From NCBI GenBank assembly GCA_033557465.1, contig CM066037.1, positions 521,164,686 to 521,228,685 of the forward strand: DNA of 64,000 nucleotides, read 5' to 3'. Every line of letters starts with the position of its first letter. Position 1 is the stretch's first letter. Below the pieces are notes generated by a model that was given only the letters and a program-made list of their open reading frames with translations, was not told the origin of the DNA and made no database searches. Made by a program: the position numbers and the translations under genes. This document shows positions 9,421 to 22,051 of this stretch, one piece after another. Source of the stretch: Ichthyophis bannanicus (Eukaryota > Chordata > Amphibia > Gymnophiona > Ichthyophiidae).

Positions 9421-12241
9421 CCAATAGCCAGATTAATATGAATAAAATACAGTCTCTAAAATGCTTGTATGCCAATGTTAGAAGTCTAAACAATAAGATG
9501 GGAGAGTTTAGAATATATAGCACTAAATGAGAGGTTAGATATGATTGCACTCTCAGAGACATGGTGGAAGGAGGATAACCAGTGGGACACTGTGATACCT
9601 GGATACACACTATATCGTAATGATAGAGCTGATCAAATAGGTGGAGGGGTTGCGCTCTATGTTAGAGAGGGCATTGAGTCAGAAAGGATTAAAGTTTTGC
9701 AGGGAACAAAATTTGCTGTAGAATCTCTATGGATTGAAATTCCATTTATGAAGGGGAAGGTGATGGCAGTTGGAGTATACTATCGACCGCCTGGCCAGAA
9801 TGAACAAATGGATGATGAAATGCTCAAAGAAATCAAGGAAGCTAACAAAAGTCACAACAGAGTAGTAATAATGGGTGATTTCAATTACCCCGGTATCGAC
9901 TGGGTCAGTGTCACAGCAGGACAAGCTAAAGAGATAAAGTTTCTAGATGGAATAAATGACTGCTTCTTGGAGCAGCTGGTTCATGAACCGACCAGAGGGG
10001 AAGCCATACTGGACCTAGTCCTTAGTGGAACGCCAGATCTGGTGCAAGAAATAAGGGTGTTGGGACCACTTGGCAATAGTGATCATAGTATGATCATGTT
10101 TGATTTAATTAGTGGAGGACAGATAGTAAAGGCATCCACAGTACTACCTTTTAACTTTCAAAAGGGAGACTATGATAGAATGAGGAATATAGTTAGGAAA
10201 AAACTAAAAGGAGCGGTTCCAAAGGTGGATGTTATTTAAAAATACTATCCTCGAAGCCCAGACCAGCTGTATTCCAACCATTAGGAAAAGTGGAAGAAAG
10301 TCCAAAAAACTGCCAGCATGGTTTAAAGGTGAGGTCAGAGAGGCTGTTGCTGCCAAAAAAGCAACCTTCAGGAAATGGAAAAAAGAGCCAAATGATGAAA
10401 ACTGGAAACAGCACAAGCACTGGCAAGTTAAATGCAAAGCATTGATAAGGCAGGCAAAGCGGGAATTTGAGAAGAAACTTGCTACGGAAGCAAAAACATG
10501 AAATAAAGACTTTTTCAAGTACATTCGTAGCAAAAGGCCTGTGAGAGAGTCAATTGGACCATTAGATGATAGAGGGGTAAAAGGGGCAGTAAGAGGAAAC
10601 AAGGTTATAGCAGAGAGACTGAATGAATTCTTTGCTTCGGTCTTTACTGAGGAAGATGTAGGGATGTTACCCAAGACTGAAGTGGTATTTAAAGGTGATA
10701 CTGCAGAGGAATTGAGAGAAATATTGCTACACCGGGAAGATATATTACAACTATTTGATAAACTGAATAGTAGCAAATCACCTGGACCGGATGGTATACA
10801 TACCAGAGTGTTGAAAGAACTGAAATATGAGATTGCAGACCTGCTATTGGTAATCTGTGAACTTTCATTAAAATCATCTGTAATACCTGAAGATTGGAGG
10901 GTCGCCAACGTAACACCAATTTTTAAAAAGGGTTCCAGGGGTGACCCAGGAAATTACAGACCGGTGAGCCTGACGTCAGTACCAGGGAAAATGGTAGAAA
11001 CCATCATAAAGAACAAAATTACACAGCATGTAGATAGTCATGGCCTAATGGGAAACAGCCAACATGGCTTTAGACAAGGAAGATCTTGTCTTACTAATCT
11101 GATATGTTTTTTTGAAGGTGTGCATAAACAGGTAGACAAAGGTGAGTTGGTTGATATAGTGTATCTGGACTTTCAGAAAGCTTTTGACAAAGTCCCCCAT
11201 CAGAGACTTTTGGCGAAGCTAAAAAGTCATGGGATAGGAGGCAGTGTACTATTGTGGATCGGGAACTGGTTAAAAGATAGAAAGCAGAGGGTAGGGCTAA
11301 ATGGCCAATATTCCCAATGGAAAAAGGTGAATAGTGGAGTACCCCAGGGATCTGTACTGGGTCCGCTGCTTTTTGACATATTCATAAATGACCTGGAAAA
11401 GGGAGTAACTAGTGAGGTTATCAGATTTGCAGATGACACAAAACTGTTTAAAGTTGTTAAAACACAAGAGGATTGTGAAAAACTGCAGGAGGATCTGGAT
11501 AAATTGGAAGACTGGGCATCCAAATGGCAGATGAAATTTAATGTGGACAAGTGCAAAGTTATGCACCTAGGAAAGAACAACCCACACTATAGTTACACGA
11601 TGCAAGGCTCCACATTAGAAACCACCACCCAGGAAAAAGATTTAGGAGTCATCGTGGATAACATGTTAAAACCCTCCGCCCAGTGTGCAGCGGCGGCCAA
11701 GAAAGCAAATAGAATGCTAGGTATCATAAGGAAAGGGATGGAGAATAAAACAAAGGATGTTATAATGCCTCTGTATCGCTCCATGGTACGACCGCACTTT
11801 GAATATTCTGTGCAATTCTGGTCACCGTATCTTAAAAAGGACATGGCGTTATTAGAAAAAGTACAGAGAAGAGCCACCAAATTGGTGAAGGGGATGGAAG
11901 GCTACTCCTATGAAGAGAGGCTAAGAAGGTTAGGGCTCTTTAGCCTGGAGAAGAGACGGCTGAGGGGAGATATGATAGATGTCTATAAATTAATGAATGG
12001 AGTGGAATGGATAAACGTGGATCAATTGTTTACGCTATCAGAGTATAGAAAGACTAGGGGACATGTAATGAAGCTACAGGGTAAACTATTTAAGACAAAT
12101 AAGAGAAAATATTTTTTCACTCAACGTGTAATCAAAGTCTGGAATCTGTTACCGGAGAATGTAGTAAGGGCTGTTAGTATAGCTGGGTTTAAAAAAGGTT
12201 TGGACAAGTTCCTGGAGGAAAGGTCCATATACCACTATTAA
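9421..12241 (+). pseudogene. CR1-1 ORF2: endonuclease and reverse transcriptase
   Basis: The apurinic-like endonuclease (about 9440-10230) shows YANVRSLNNK, ALSETWW, GGGVALYV, YYRPPGQ, MGDFNYPGIDW, LDLVLSG and NSDHSMIMF. The RT (10541-12241, 566 codons open) shows SPGPDGIHTRVL, FKKGSRGDPGNYRPVSLTS, the catalytic YLDFQKAFDKV, SGVPQGSVLGPLLF and FADDTKLFK at 11425-11446, then the CR1 C-terminus ending KFLEERSIYHY. Breaks: frameshifts near 9505 and 10230 and a TGA at 10499-10501. The RT ORF is long and clean, so the insertion is recent compared with its host DIRS. Confidence 0.92.
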
Positions 12242-12408
12242 AAAGGGACCCAGGATATCAATGCTTGACCCAGTACAAGCATTGTGGAACCTGTATCTTT
12301 TGGGGATATTGCTAGGTACGTATGACCTAGATTGGCCACTGTTGGAAACAGGATACTGGGCTTGATGGACCTCGGTCTGACCCAGTATGGCATGTCTTAT
12401 GTTCTTAT

Positions 12409-14214
12409 GTCTTCCACCACTCCTGTCTAGCCTTAGTAGTGATTCCAAGAAAGTTTTCTACATCTTTCTTGGATAATCTTTCACTACAGGCTTCTTACAG
12501 TATCTTCTATCCTTGCCATCTCCAATCTCTGGATTTGGCAACGTAGTAAACGTGGCTGTCAGTTTACTCCATCAGCCAGTTCTACATCCCAGTTCTCCTG
12601 CATAATGCTCTCTGCAATCCTACTGAGAAGCTTTCCACTATGGGCCCTTGCTAGAGAGCATAGAGTTTTATCTAATGGCTATCCATCATGGTTGAGAAAT
12701 GCTTCCTCAATCATCCCCTATGACTGTGAGGGTTCTCATACCCTGCTATCTTCTTTTTAAAAAAAAAAAAAAAGAGGGAAAAGGGCATAAGCCTTCTCCA
12801 CGTGAAAGTCTAAGAGTTATCCCCTTCCTTAGGGAATATACTCTTTTTTTTCTTGCAGCTTGTCCTCATGGTATCCTAACACTTCAAGGACAGCACATAT
12901 TAATCTGAGAAACGCATGATACCTCCTTTGTCCCTCACGTAGGTCAACCTGGTATCTCATCCTATGCGTTTCTGCCCTTTTACCATGCTGGAGTTCCACA
13001 GGACTCCGGACTTGCTATTTACAGACTGATATCATCCTCTGTTTTTTCACGTAACCATCCTGGTAATTCACTGGATAGCATTCCTTTACCATCATCTCTG
13101 GGGGAATAGATTCTCTATATATCTCTCAAGTAGGTTTCACCTCTTTGTTCTTAGAGGAATCTTTTCCCTTCACATCTCCAGGTGAATGTCCTGATATGCA
13201 TGACTGTCTGCTTACTGCAGGCATCTATCTTTAGACCTATATATTAAGATAGATAGATAGATAGATGTATTTGTCTGTCAGCTAAGTGTGCATATGCTAT
13301 GCCTTTTAGATCTTATGATATATATATATATATATATGTGTGTGTATCTGTCCGGATACTTATTATAGGTAGATATGTATATCCATACTTATCTCCTGAC
13401 TGTTTATGCTCATAAAGGTTTTTACCTTCCTGTATGTTTCTGACAGTGGGCTTGCACAGCTTCATACTGTTCCACAGTATGTTTCGGATATTTTGCACAC
13501 AACCACTGCTGTGGAACTGACAGCCCTACCGTATCCTGGGTTTACGTATCCCTGAAGCTCCATACCCCAATGTCTTCCTACCTCTCACCAGTTAGGAAAG
13601 ACATGGTGGATCTTCAGTGGATTTCAGATTCAATTCCTCAAACATCTGTCCTTTCTTGGGAGTATGGGGTTCTTCTCATACCCTTTCCCCCCCCCCCCCC
13701 CCCCAAGGACTAGGTCTGTTTGTCCAGATCGGTCAGTCTTCTTCTTTTGCTCCTACCTCTGAATACTTCTGTAGCCAAAAGAGTTTTCAGCTTTTCATTA
13801 AGCTTCCTACTGAAGACCTGCCGTGTTTGTGTTACCCTAATTGAATCCTGGGGTCACCTCTCACTTCCAGATGTTGACCTCCACCTTCACTCCAGTGAGG
13901 TCACCTTGAACATTATTCTACTGGATCCCCAGTAGACTCCATCAGCCTCTCTACTTCCTGCAATCCAGTAGGTGAGCGTCATATGGTGATTGTTCATTTC
14001 AATATTATGGTGCTTGTTCATTTCAATATATCTTTTGATAATGATCATACATACATGGACTCCTTGAGGGTAGTCCTTCCTTAGGTTAGCTGGTTTTTCT
14101 GCAGCTCCTCTCTATGCAACTCCTGCCCTCCATCCTCAGGATGCCTGGCCATATGAGATGTAGCATGTTTTCAATCTTCATGTTATGGCTCCAGGCATCT
14201 TAGCTTGGGAGTCT
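12409..14214 (+). other. DIRS-1 noncoding filler, right part
   Basis: Continues the filler after CR1-1 and matches 21090-22899 of DIRS-2 in order. It contains A13 at 12760-12772, (GATA)n at 13246-13267, (TA)n at 13317-13337 and a C18 run near 13687-13705. The last 150 bases (CAACTCCTGCCCTCCATCC, then GCATCTTAGCTTGGGAG) resemble the sequence between the recombinase stop and the internal complementary region of DIRS-4 (53978-54112). Filler thus stands in for RT, RNase H and recombinase. No coding frame is supported. Confidence 0.65.
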
Positions 14215-14310
14215 CCATATGTGAAGACTCATTCCTGCTTGTTCCTGGAGATAGCACAGTTACTTACCTGTAACAGGTGATCTCTGGGAACAGCAGGAAT
14301 AAGTCTTCAC
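14215..14310 (+). repeat. DIRS-1 internal complementary region
   Basis: An imperfect palindrome made of the reverse complement of the 5' edge (CCATATGTGAAGACTC...TTCCTGGAGA) followed by the reverse complement of the 3' edge (TAGCACAGTTACTTACCTG...AGTCTTCAC). In DIRS elements this segment guides circularisation of the cDNA. Its two halves fix the element limits at 4908 and 14580. Confidence 0.85.
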
Positions 14311-14395
14311 AACCCGCCCACCTCCCCTAGGAGTTGTATTTTTATATCTCTTTCCTTTCCTCTTTCTCTCTCTTTGTCTCAGCTATGAAATTCAA

Positions 14396-14580
14396 CTGAG
14401 GAGAGACAGTTGGAAAGGCGGGAAGGCAGCACGCAGGCGCTGAGGGATGCTCCCAAAAGCTTTCTGATTGGACGCTGGGGAGCGTTCCCGCACAGGCTCC
14501 GTCGGTACTGACGTACCCATATGTGAAGACTTATTCCTGCTGTTCCCAGAGATCACCTGTTACAGGTAAGTAACTGTGCT
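14396..14580 (+). repeat. DIRS-1 3' inverted terminal repeat and 3' edge
   Basis: 14396-14554 is the inverse complement of the 5' repeat. The extra edge reads ATCACCTGTTACAGGTAAGT and AACTGTGCT and is present once at the end and, complemented, in the internal complementary region. CAGGTAAGT at 14563-14571 is a consensus 5' splice-donor sequence. Confidence 0.85.
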
Positions 14581-15060
14581 GAATGGGTGGACAATCCAAT
14601 AGTCAAAATTGAAAGAGCTCATAGGGCATTCGGACCTCCTAATGAGAAGTGCCCATTATTCTGTGTATACATGAATTTGCCCTGAAAGATAAAATCATGA
14701 AAGCAATGAAAAAGATGGTCCAGATGAATTGGCAGGGACACCAGATTACTTTGTACAATGACTTAGCTTCCAGAACGATGGCCTGCCGAAAGCTGTTCCA
14801 CCCTATCACAGGTCACCTTCAGAAAGGACAGCATTGATATCACTGGATGTTCTCTGAGGGAATATTCACAGTCAATGGGATTACCAAACAGGCAAAGATA
14901 GATGTCTACAAGAGCTTGGAAATGGAGCTATTACAATGCCAGACACCAATCAGAACCAAGATGGGATCAGATTACAGCCCCATCGTTGGCAGAGAATACA
15001 ACGAAAACTAAGCAAGCTCAAAAAGGGGGTATTTGAGTATGGCTACTTAAGGAATAGTTG
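14581..15060 (+). pseudogene. L1-B ORF1, second part (RRM/C-terminal domain)
   Basis: Resumes L1 ORF1 after DIRS-1: VKIERAHRAFGPP is the conserved ERAHR motif at the end of the RNA-recognition domain. The next block (14690-14810) in other frames reads KDKIMKAMKKMVQMNWQGHQ and then RKLFHPIT, the L1 C-terminal domain order. Frameshifts and stops are frequent. The ORF is not functional. Confidence 0.8.
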
Positions 15061-15698
15061 GAAACTGGTGAGAAGCTGCGAATATAGATAGTTTTCAGAA
15101 CTTTATTGGAAGCGGGAGCCTCAAATTGGTTTTGTTAAATGACAATGTGCTCGGAGGCAGGACCTATGGACAATCTCTGAGGGCTTCTAGCTATCGAGAA
15201 AGCTGGCAGATGCTGTGGACTATGGGTACAGTCACGCAGGTCAGAGGGACAAATAAAAAAATAGCTCATTCACAAGGAAGACAATACCCGATTAGACAGT
15301 AAAGGATATATGTTTTATAGGTTAACATTGTTAAAGTTTGTGTGTATGTTTTTGACCACGGGGGGGGGGGGGGGGGAAATGCAGGGGAGGGGGTGAGTTG
15401 TGGTACGTAAGCGGCAAACCTAAGTGGGAAATGCAGCAACTGAATGCCACAGTAGTGGGCGGGAAGGGAAGAGTATGTATCGAGAGGGAGGGAGGTGTGC
15501 CTATAGTCACAAGGGACAAAAGAGAAAGAGGGGAGAGGACCTGAGTCTGGGGAAATGACTGGATGTGTTAAAAAAAAAAAAAAAAAATGACTGAGAGGTG
15601 CAGGGGTTGCAGTCACTACTCCATGGCACAGAAGTCCCAGGAAGGGATAAGAACAGGGAGGGGAGGGAAATTGGAAAGGGAAAGATAGCACAGACTAA
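15061..15698 (+). other. L1-B inter-ORF spacer
   Basis: Between the end of ORF1 and the start of ORF2. It holds a G17 run at 15360-15376, purine-rich sequence at 15440-15680 and an A17 run near 15571-15587. The proline- and serine-rich frames on the minus strand are produced by the purine bias and are not genes. A comparable 650-base spacer separates ORF1 and ORF2 in L1-E. Confidence 0.6.
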
Positions 15699-18116
15699 AT
15701 GGTAACTTGCAAGACTATGAACAGAGGTGAGCAAGTACGCTACTGCCCGTTCGTTTCTCTTAATGTTAAGGGGTTGGAATCATGGAGGAAATGTATATTG
15801 GTCTGGAGAGAGGCCCGGAGATGGAAAGCTGATGTGATGTTCCTCCAGGAGACCCATCCCAGATGGGGACAGGCATATTTTCTGACACGGAAATATTATC
15901 CAGAGGTATACTTGGCAGGGGGTAAAGAAACCCCCAGAAAGGGGGAGTGGGGATAATGAGTGCAAGGGGTCATCAGGTTTTGGTACTGAGAGAAGTAAGG
16001 GGGGAGGCGCTTGAAGTGACTCTGGATGGGATAAGGGTGGAACTGGTGAATATATATGCTCCGAATAGCCACCAAAGAAAATTTTTTGGGAAAATTTGGG
16101 TAGACACCTATGACAGTTTTCAGAAACACCCTTAATTATTGGAGGGGATTTCAATGTCATTAAAGATCCCAAGCTAGACAGCTCTAAAGGGGAGGAGGGA
16201 GTACCCCAGCAGCATAGGAGAAGTTTGGTTTGCCTAATGGAGAGCCTGCAGGTGGTGGACAGTTGGCGGGTACGGGAGGATAGGAAGAGAGCTTATACCT
16301 TTTTCTCTTATCTCCACTGAAACTACAGCTGGCTGGACATGGGTGTCACAATTGGAACAGGCAGAGGTTGCGGAGATTACTTGGTCTGATCATGCCCCAG
16401 TAGAGATGCGGCTGATATGGGGTACTCGGAATGCCTGCCTGAGATTACGGAGGATAAATGATTCACTTGATAAGGAGGAAGTTAAGAACAAAATAACACA
16501 AGCAATAGAAGAATATTATTAATTAAACAGCAGAGGGGAAGAAAGGAAGGGAATACTCTGGGATGGCATGAAGGCAGTGGTGAGGGGCCTTCTGCTCTCA
16601 ATGGCTACATACTATACGAAGCAGCAAAAATTAGAGGAGGAGAACCTACGCACCTAACTGGGCAAGGTGGAAACAGAGCATGCGAGGCAGGGGGACGTTG
16701 AGTGAACAACAACTATGCGGACCATCCGACTTTGGTTGCAGGACATCTTTAGCCAGAAGATGGAATTCCAACTACAACGTTTAAAACAAATGTTCTTGAA
16801 TGGGGTAACAAAGCAGGAAACTAAAGAAACAAAGGCAACGTCCCAGATGGAACGTCTCAGAGATGAGAGGGGGATAATGCATCACAAAGAAGAGGAGTTC
16901 TGGGAGATTTTTAGGCGTTACTACCAAGAACTATACAGTAGTGAACTGCAGGGAGGGAAAGAGCAGATGCAACAATACTTGCAAGAATATACGATGGAAA
17001 CCCTCCCGCAAGATATGGTAAGGATGCTGGATGAGCCGGTCTCCTGGGAAGAAGTGTCAAGGGTAATTAAGAGTATGAAAAACGGAAAAGCACCGGGTCT
17101 CGACGGATATACAGCTAAATTCTATAAAAAGATGCAAAATCCTCTGCGGACGTACTTAGTTGACATCTTTAATAATGTCCAACTCAAGGGGAGGGTACCT
17201 AATTCAATGTATACAGTGGGGGTCACAGTAAACCCAAAACTGGGAAAGGACAAAACTGTCCGTGGCTCCTATAGGCCTATTTTCTTGATTAACATAGATG
17301 CTAAGATACTGGCAAACTGCTTGCAGAGGGTGATCAGCAGGATTGTGCGGGAAGCTCAGTCGGGCTTCATCCCAGGATGGCAAGCCCATGACAATATGCA
17401 GAAAGTACTTAATCTCATTTGGAAGGCAAGGCAGATGGGTGAAGATGCGATCCCGGTGGCAGTGGATGCTGAAAAGACTTTCGACAGAGTAGAGTGGAGA
17501 TTCATGGTCTGAGTGCTGGAAAGAGCGGTATTGGGCAGCAGTTCATCGCATGGGTGAAAGCTTTGTATGCCAAACCAAGGGTGAGGGTACATATAAATGG
17601 AGGGTATTTGAAGGAGTTTTGTTTGGGATGCGGACCCGACAGGGGTGCCTGCTCTCCCACTTATTGTTTGCTCTGGTGATAGAACCACTGGCAGAAAGGA
17701 TCTGGACAAAAGGGTAGATGTTAAGGGTATTGAGGTGGGAGTCAGCGAATTTAAAATAGCTTTGTTTGCGGATGATGTTACCTACACTCTGACAAAATCC
17801 TGGATTTTGCTGCCTAGTCTTTTGAAAGAAATTGGGGAATATAGCTGGTGGTCAGAATACAAGAAAAATCTCGCAAAGATGGAAATATTGAAAATGTGTC
17901 TTTTGAAAGAGTTGGAGAATAATTTAAGACAAGCATTCCCCTTTAATGGCTCTTTTGGCCCACTTAAATATCTTGGAGCCCAGGTGGGAACAAAATGGGA
18001 AGAACTCTTCTGGCTAAATCATGACACATTATGGATTGGGAACAGTTGACAGTGTCGTGGATGGGGCATATAGCTACCATCAAGATGAATGTCTTTTCCA
18101 GGCTGATATATTTGTA
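15699..18116 (+). pseudogene. L1-B ORF2, first part: endonuclease and RT
   Basis: The endonuclease begins FVSLNVKGLESWRK with MFLQETH at 15838-15858, NIYAPN near 16050 and a SDHAP equivalent near 16386-16400. The RT (from 16715) shows GKAPGLDGYTAKFYKKM, GSYRPIFLINIDAKI, SGFIPGWQAHDN, the catalytic VDAEKTFDRVEW and FADDVTYTL at 17764-17790. A stop lies near 17512, with frameshifts near 17500, 17640 and 17650 and many in the endonuclease. It is interrupted by DIRS-2 within SWMGHIATIKMNVFSRLIYL, the conserved post-RT segment. Confidence 0.87.
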
Positions 18117-18274
18117 TCTCCAGGAACAAGCAGGAATGAGTCTTCACATATGGGTACGTCGGTACCGACGGAGCCTGCGCGGGAACGCTCCCCAGCATCC
18201 AATCAGAAAGCTTTTGAGAGCATCCCTCAGCGCCTGCGTGCTGCCTTCCCGCCTTTCCAACTGTCTCTCCTCAG
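18117..18274 (+). repeat. DIRS-2 5' inverted terminal repeat
   Basis: Nearly identical to 4908-5065 of DIRS-1 and the inverse complement of 23088-23247. It opens with TCTCCAGGAACAAGCAGG. The leader between this repeat and the gag ATG (18275-18481) is T-rich and noncoding. Confidence 0.85.
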
Positions 18275-18481
18275 TTTTCGTTTTTCCGCGGAGCCGGCAG
18301 GACATCGTCCTGTCACCGCAGAAAATTTTTTTTTCTTTAATCCTTGTTTTCCTGTGGTCACGGCTGTCTCCCCGACTCCACCGTATCGCCGGTGTTTTTT
18401 TCTTTTCTTTTCAATTTAATCCAGGGATTTTTTTTTCCCTCAGTTTCAGTTTAAAATTTTGGGCCTTCAGGCCTCTCCATT

Positions 18482-20496
18482 ATGGAGCCGCCTCCTTCTT
18501 TTCCTAAGAAGTGCCTTAACTGTGGCAGTGCAGTTTTGTTTTTAGACTCCAAGTCCTGGTGTCTCAACTGTTTGGGTCCTGACCATCCGGAGCCATTAGG
18601 CTACAATATTATGAGAAGAGATTTCCCTTTTCGAGTTTTCCTCGATACCGAGTTCCCTTCCAATGGCAGGGCACCGGCCATTTCTCCTTCTCTACAGGAT
18701 CCAGGTAACCCACAAACAGTCTGTTAAGACTAGCCAATCCTTGAGTGGTAGGTCTCATGCACAGCATGATGACGGCTCCAGCCTTGCCCTCAAGGATCCA
18801 TTGGCTCCAAAACCCCGGCAGGAGTCTTCGGTCTCCAAAGCCTTTCAGGGGTTTCAGGTTGTTCCTGAGGCTCACCCCTCACAGAACATACCTGAGCCAT
18901 GCTCGGTGGTGGCATCCGCTTCGAGCGGTACCGATACCCCGGCATCAGCACTGGTGTTGAGCGATCCACTCTTCACCAGGGATCGTCATCTGGTTTTCTC
19001 GGTACTTTCGGGACCGGTAGATACATCCCAGATTGACTTTCCAGTATCGGTATCACCGCCGATACTACCACCGACGTTGGTACCTTCCAGACATGCATCG
19101 ATAGACTCGCTTCCTTCGATGCCGAGTCTGGAATTGATTTCCAGTCTGGAAGACTGGGTACCGACACGTCTCGGATCCGATGCTTACCGGTTCCGGATGC
19201 TCGGTACCGAGGGTAATTACCAAGGACCTTCGGTTTCCTCGGTACCACTTGAGCAGCCTCTGATGACTGCTTCGCTGTCGGTATCGTCTTCGATTCCGGC
19301 ACAGCTACCGGTATCGGTATCGGTGCCGATACCTGCAGTAACATCAGGGTCAGCTCCTTCCATGCTACAGTCGCTCCTTTCTATACCTAGTTTGGAGTCG
19401 ATACCTGGCATGGACGATGCAGTACTGACTGTCTCACATCATGACCTCCAGTACCAGCATCCATCCCTTAGGGATCCTTTTTTGCACCGGGCGAGACCTT
19501 CTACTTCTACATTCTCAAGTACCTGCTCCGGTGCCCAGGCTAGTTCTGTAAATCTAGCCTGTCCAGGGATGGTTTCAGTTGGAGATCCTTCTTTTCAGAA
19601 TTTTCTCCTGGACATAGCAACATCCCTTGCTATTCCTACCCCTGGCTATGATCCTGCTCAAGGCTCTCCTTGTTCTGGAGAAAAGGAAAATTTAATGCTT
19701 CCTTTACATCATTCCTTGCAGGATCTTCTTCTAAGAATGTGGGAAACACCTCTGAGGGTTTCCTCACCTTCTAGAGCAACTGATCTTCTATATCAGGTGC
19801 CCCCCCTCTCCAGGGTCTCAAAAAGCTCAACTTCCCCATCATTCCATTGTAGTGGAATCAGCAATGAGGAAGGTAAAAAGCAAGAAGAAGCATTCTTCTT
19901 ACCTGCCAGGTCGTGAATCTAGAACACTGGATGCCTTTGGACGTCAAACCTTTCAAACATCTATGCTGGCAACAAGGATTCTCTCATATATTTTTTATAT
20001 GAGTCTATCCCTTCAGGAGGTCACAAAGAAATTATCTCTTTTGACTCCTTTTCTATCAGAGCCCAAGGCTGCAGATTATTCCTTACTTCTTAGTCATAGC
20101 CAAAATATATCTTGGTTTCTTTCTCGTGCTTCCCTAGACTCTTTTGAGTCTGTTAGCAGAACCTCTGCTATAGCCATAGGAGCACAACGTAGAGCCTGGC
20201 TCCAAGCTTCAGACTTGAACAAATGGGCACAGCAAAGACTGGGTAATACTCCTTGCACTGGAGAAAACCTCTTCAATAAGGAGTCTTTAAATCAGGTTGT
20301 TCAGTGCTCCACTGACTTCCCTGTTTCTGGAGGCAATCCTAAGCCTTCTCCTTCCCCAGCAGTTAGGAAATGCCCTACCAAACCTTCTTTCCCTAGGAGA
20401 AAGAGATTTTACTCTTCTCCTGCCCATCATTCAGATGTTCCCAAAGCACGGGAAGACTCGTCCTGGTCTGAAGAATCCAAACTCTGGCCAGACTGA
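18482..20496 (+). pseudogene. DIRS-2 gag-like protein
   Basis: ATG at 18482. The N-terminal motif CLNCG...CLNCLGPDH has C-x2-C-x12-C-x2-C-x4-H spacing, the same as in DIRS-4. A Ser/Pro/Thr-rich region full of SIPSLESIP-like phrases spans about 18900-19450. The core follows: a VVESAMRKVKSKKK equivalent, TLDAFGRQTFQTSMLATR, AIAIGAQRRAWLQASDL and GENLFNKESL, with a basic tail. There are two frameshifts, near 18700 and near the C run at 19800-19808; otherwise about 415 and 200 codons are open. The whole would be about 660 residues, a usual size for DIRS gag. It is the better preserved of the two gag-only copies. Confidence 0.85.
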
Positions 20497-22011
20497 ATAA
20501 ACACAGCAACCATAGGGTCCTGAAGTTTACAACCTACAGTTGACTTCTTATCAGTAGAAGTTTTTTCACTGATTTTCCATTCAAAACTCTACACAGGGAT
20601 TCCTTTTCTCAGGACATTCAGTTGCTCCTAGGCATGCTGAGCTGTCAGGATATTCATGTCTATGGGTCACAGGTTTCTCCTCTTCTTCCTACCAAGAAGA
20701 GAGGTTTAACAACTATCCCATGATAGTTTTCTGTTCCAACATGAATTTTTTCCTTCTACAGACTTACCATATGGTAAGTCACCCTACAGCTCCTGTTTTC
20801 TCTACCCTCTTATCCAGGGTTTCCCCTGAAAGAGTGGTACCATGCCACTGCAGGGCTTCTTTAGCCTTTCTACTCATTTCTTTCATTGCAGTGTGGAGTT
20901 TTTTCTCTTGAATGAACTCCCTTCTTTTGTCTGGGCAGCTCATCAGACAGGGACATGAATTTCTCCTCTTATTCTGTCTGTTCTCTCTGTTTTACACAGA
21001 AAGACTCTTATCTGCTGTCTTATTCAGCAGCTGCCCATGCAGGAGTTCCAGTGATTGGACTACTGGTACTTTTCCACAAGTTTCCAGTCTTGTCTTCCAC
21101 TACTTTCTGTCTGGCCTTAGTAGTGATTCCAAGATAGTGCTTTCATCTGCCTTGGATAATCCTAATCACTTCAGGCTTATCACACTATCTTCTTTTCTTG
21201 CCATCTCCAATTCCTTTGGATTTGGCAGCATAGTTGACGTGTAGCTGGTTTTTTCCAACAGCCAGTTTTATTTCCCAATTCTCCTGCATAATGCTCTCTG
21301 CAATCTTTCAGAGAAGCTTTCTACTATGGGCCCTTGCTAGAGAGCATGGGGTTTTGTCTCTAATGACTATCCTATATGGTTGGAAAAGGCTTCCTCAGTC
21401 ATTTTCCATGACTGTGAGGGTTCTCCACACCCTATCTCCTTTTATAATACAGGACATAAGCCTTTTCTACGTGAACGTCTAAAGAGTTCTCAAATTCCTA
21501 CAAGGAATATGCTCTTTTTTCCTTGCAGCTTGTCCTCATGGTATCCTACTCCTTCATGGACAGCACATATTTAACTAATAACGCATGATACCCCTTTGTG
21601 TCCCTCCAGTGGGTCAACCTGGTATCTCATCCTATGCGTTTTCTGTCCATTTACCATGCGAGAGTTCTACAGGACTCAGGACTTGCTGTTTACAGACTGA
21701 TATTATCCTCTGTTTTTCACGCAACCATCCTGGTTATTTCACTGGATAGCATTCCTGCACCATCTTAGCCAGGGGGAATAGATTCTCTATATATCTTCTC
21801 AAGTAGGTCCACCTTCTTGTTATTAGATGAATCTTTCCTCTTCACATCTCCCATGTGAATGTTCTTATGGGCATATCTCTATCTGCTTAACTGCAGACAT
21901 TTATCTTTAGACATATATATTCATGTATGTATATATCTCTATATACTTCCCTATGGATACATATGTCTGTAAGCTGTGTGTGCATATGTTATGCCCCTCC
22001 AGATCTCACTA

Positions 22012-22051
<40 letters not shown>

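Larger units (their letters stand above)
7783..12408 (+). mobile_element. CR1-1: nearly full-length CR1 LINE
   Basis: Contains about 570 bases of 5' leader, ORF1 (8355-9250), ORF2 (about 9421-12241) and a short 3' end closing with the CR1-type repeat TCTTATGTTCTTATG at 12394-12408. Insertion limits were set by comparison with DIRS-2, where filler runs uninterrupted (TTTTCCACAAGT followed by GTCTTCCACTACT at about 21068-21100). No long target duplication is visible, which is usual for CR1. The leader holds a tandem pair of TTATTTATTGTTTGTCT near 7895 and 7930. Only a few frameshifts break it, so it is relatively young. Confidence 0.88.
4908..14580 (+). mobile_element. DIRS-1: gag-only DIRS retrotransposon carrying CR1-1
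   Basis: Termini are inverted repeats of about 160 bp (4908-5065 and 14396-14554), with an extra 3' edge to 14580. An internal complementary region (14215-14310) contains the reverse complements of the 5' and 3' edges side by side, the hallmark of DIRS elements, which replicate through a circle closed by a tyrosine recombinase. Inside are a gag relic (5277-7216) and noncoding filler (7217-7782 plus 12409-14214), but no RT, RNase H or recombinase. CR1-1 inserted later at about 7783. Without CR1-1 the element is about 5.0 kb, close to DIRS-2 (5.16 kb). Confidence 0.88.

Noticed and set aside
13317..13337. (TA)n and (GATA)n tracts as regulatory or recombination sites
   Set aside because: Ordinary microsatellites, present at slightly different length in DIRS-1 and DIRS-2.
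13684..13705. C18 run as a functional element
   Set aside because: Not present in DIRS-2 at the same place; most likely slippage or a sequencing-prone homopolymer.
15266..15691. Proline-rich minus-strand frame in the L1-B spacer
   Set aside because: Arises from the purine-rich, G-run-rich + strand; low complexity, no homology recognised.
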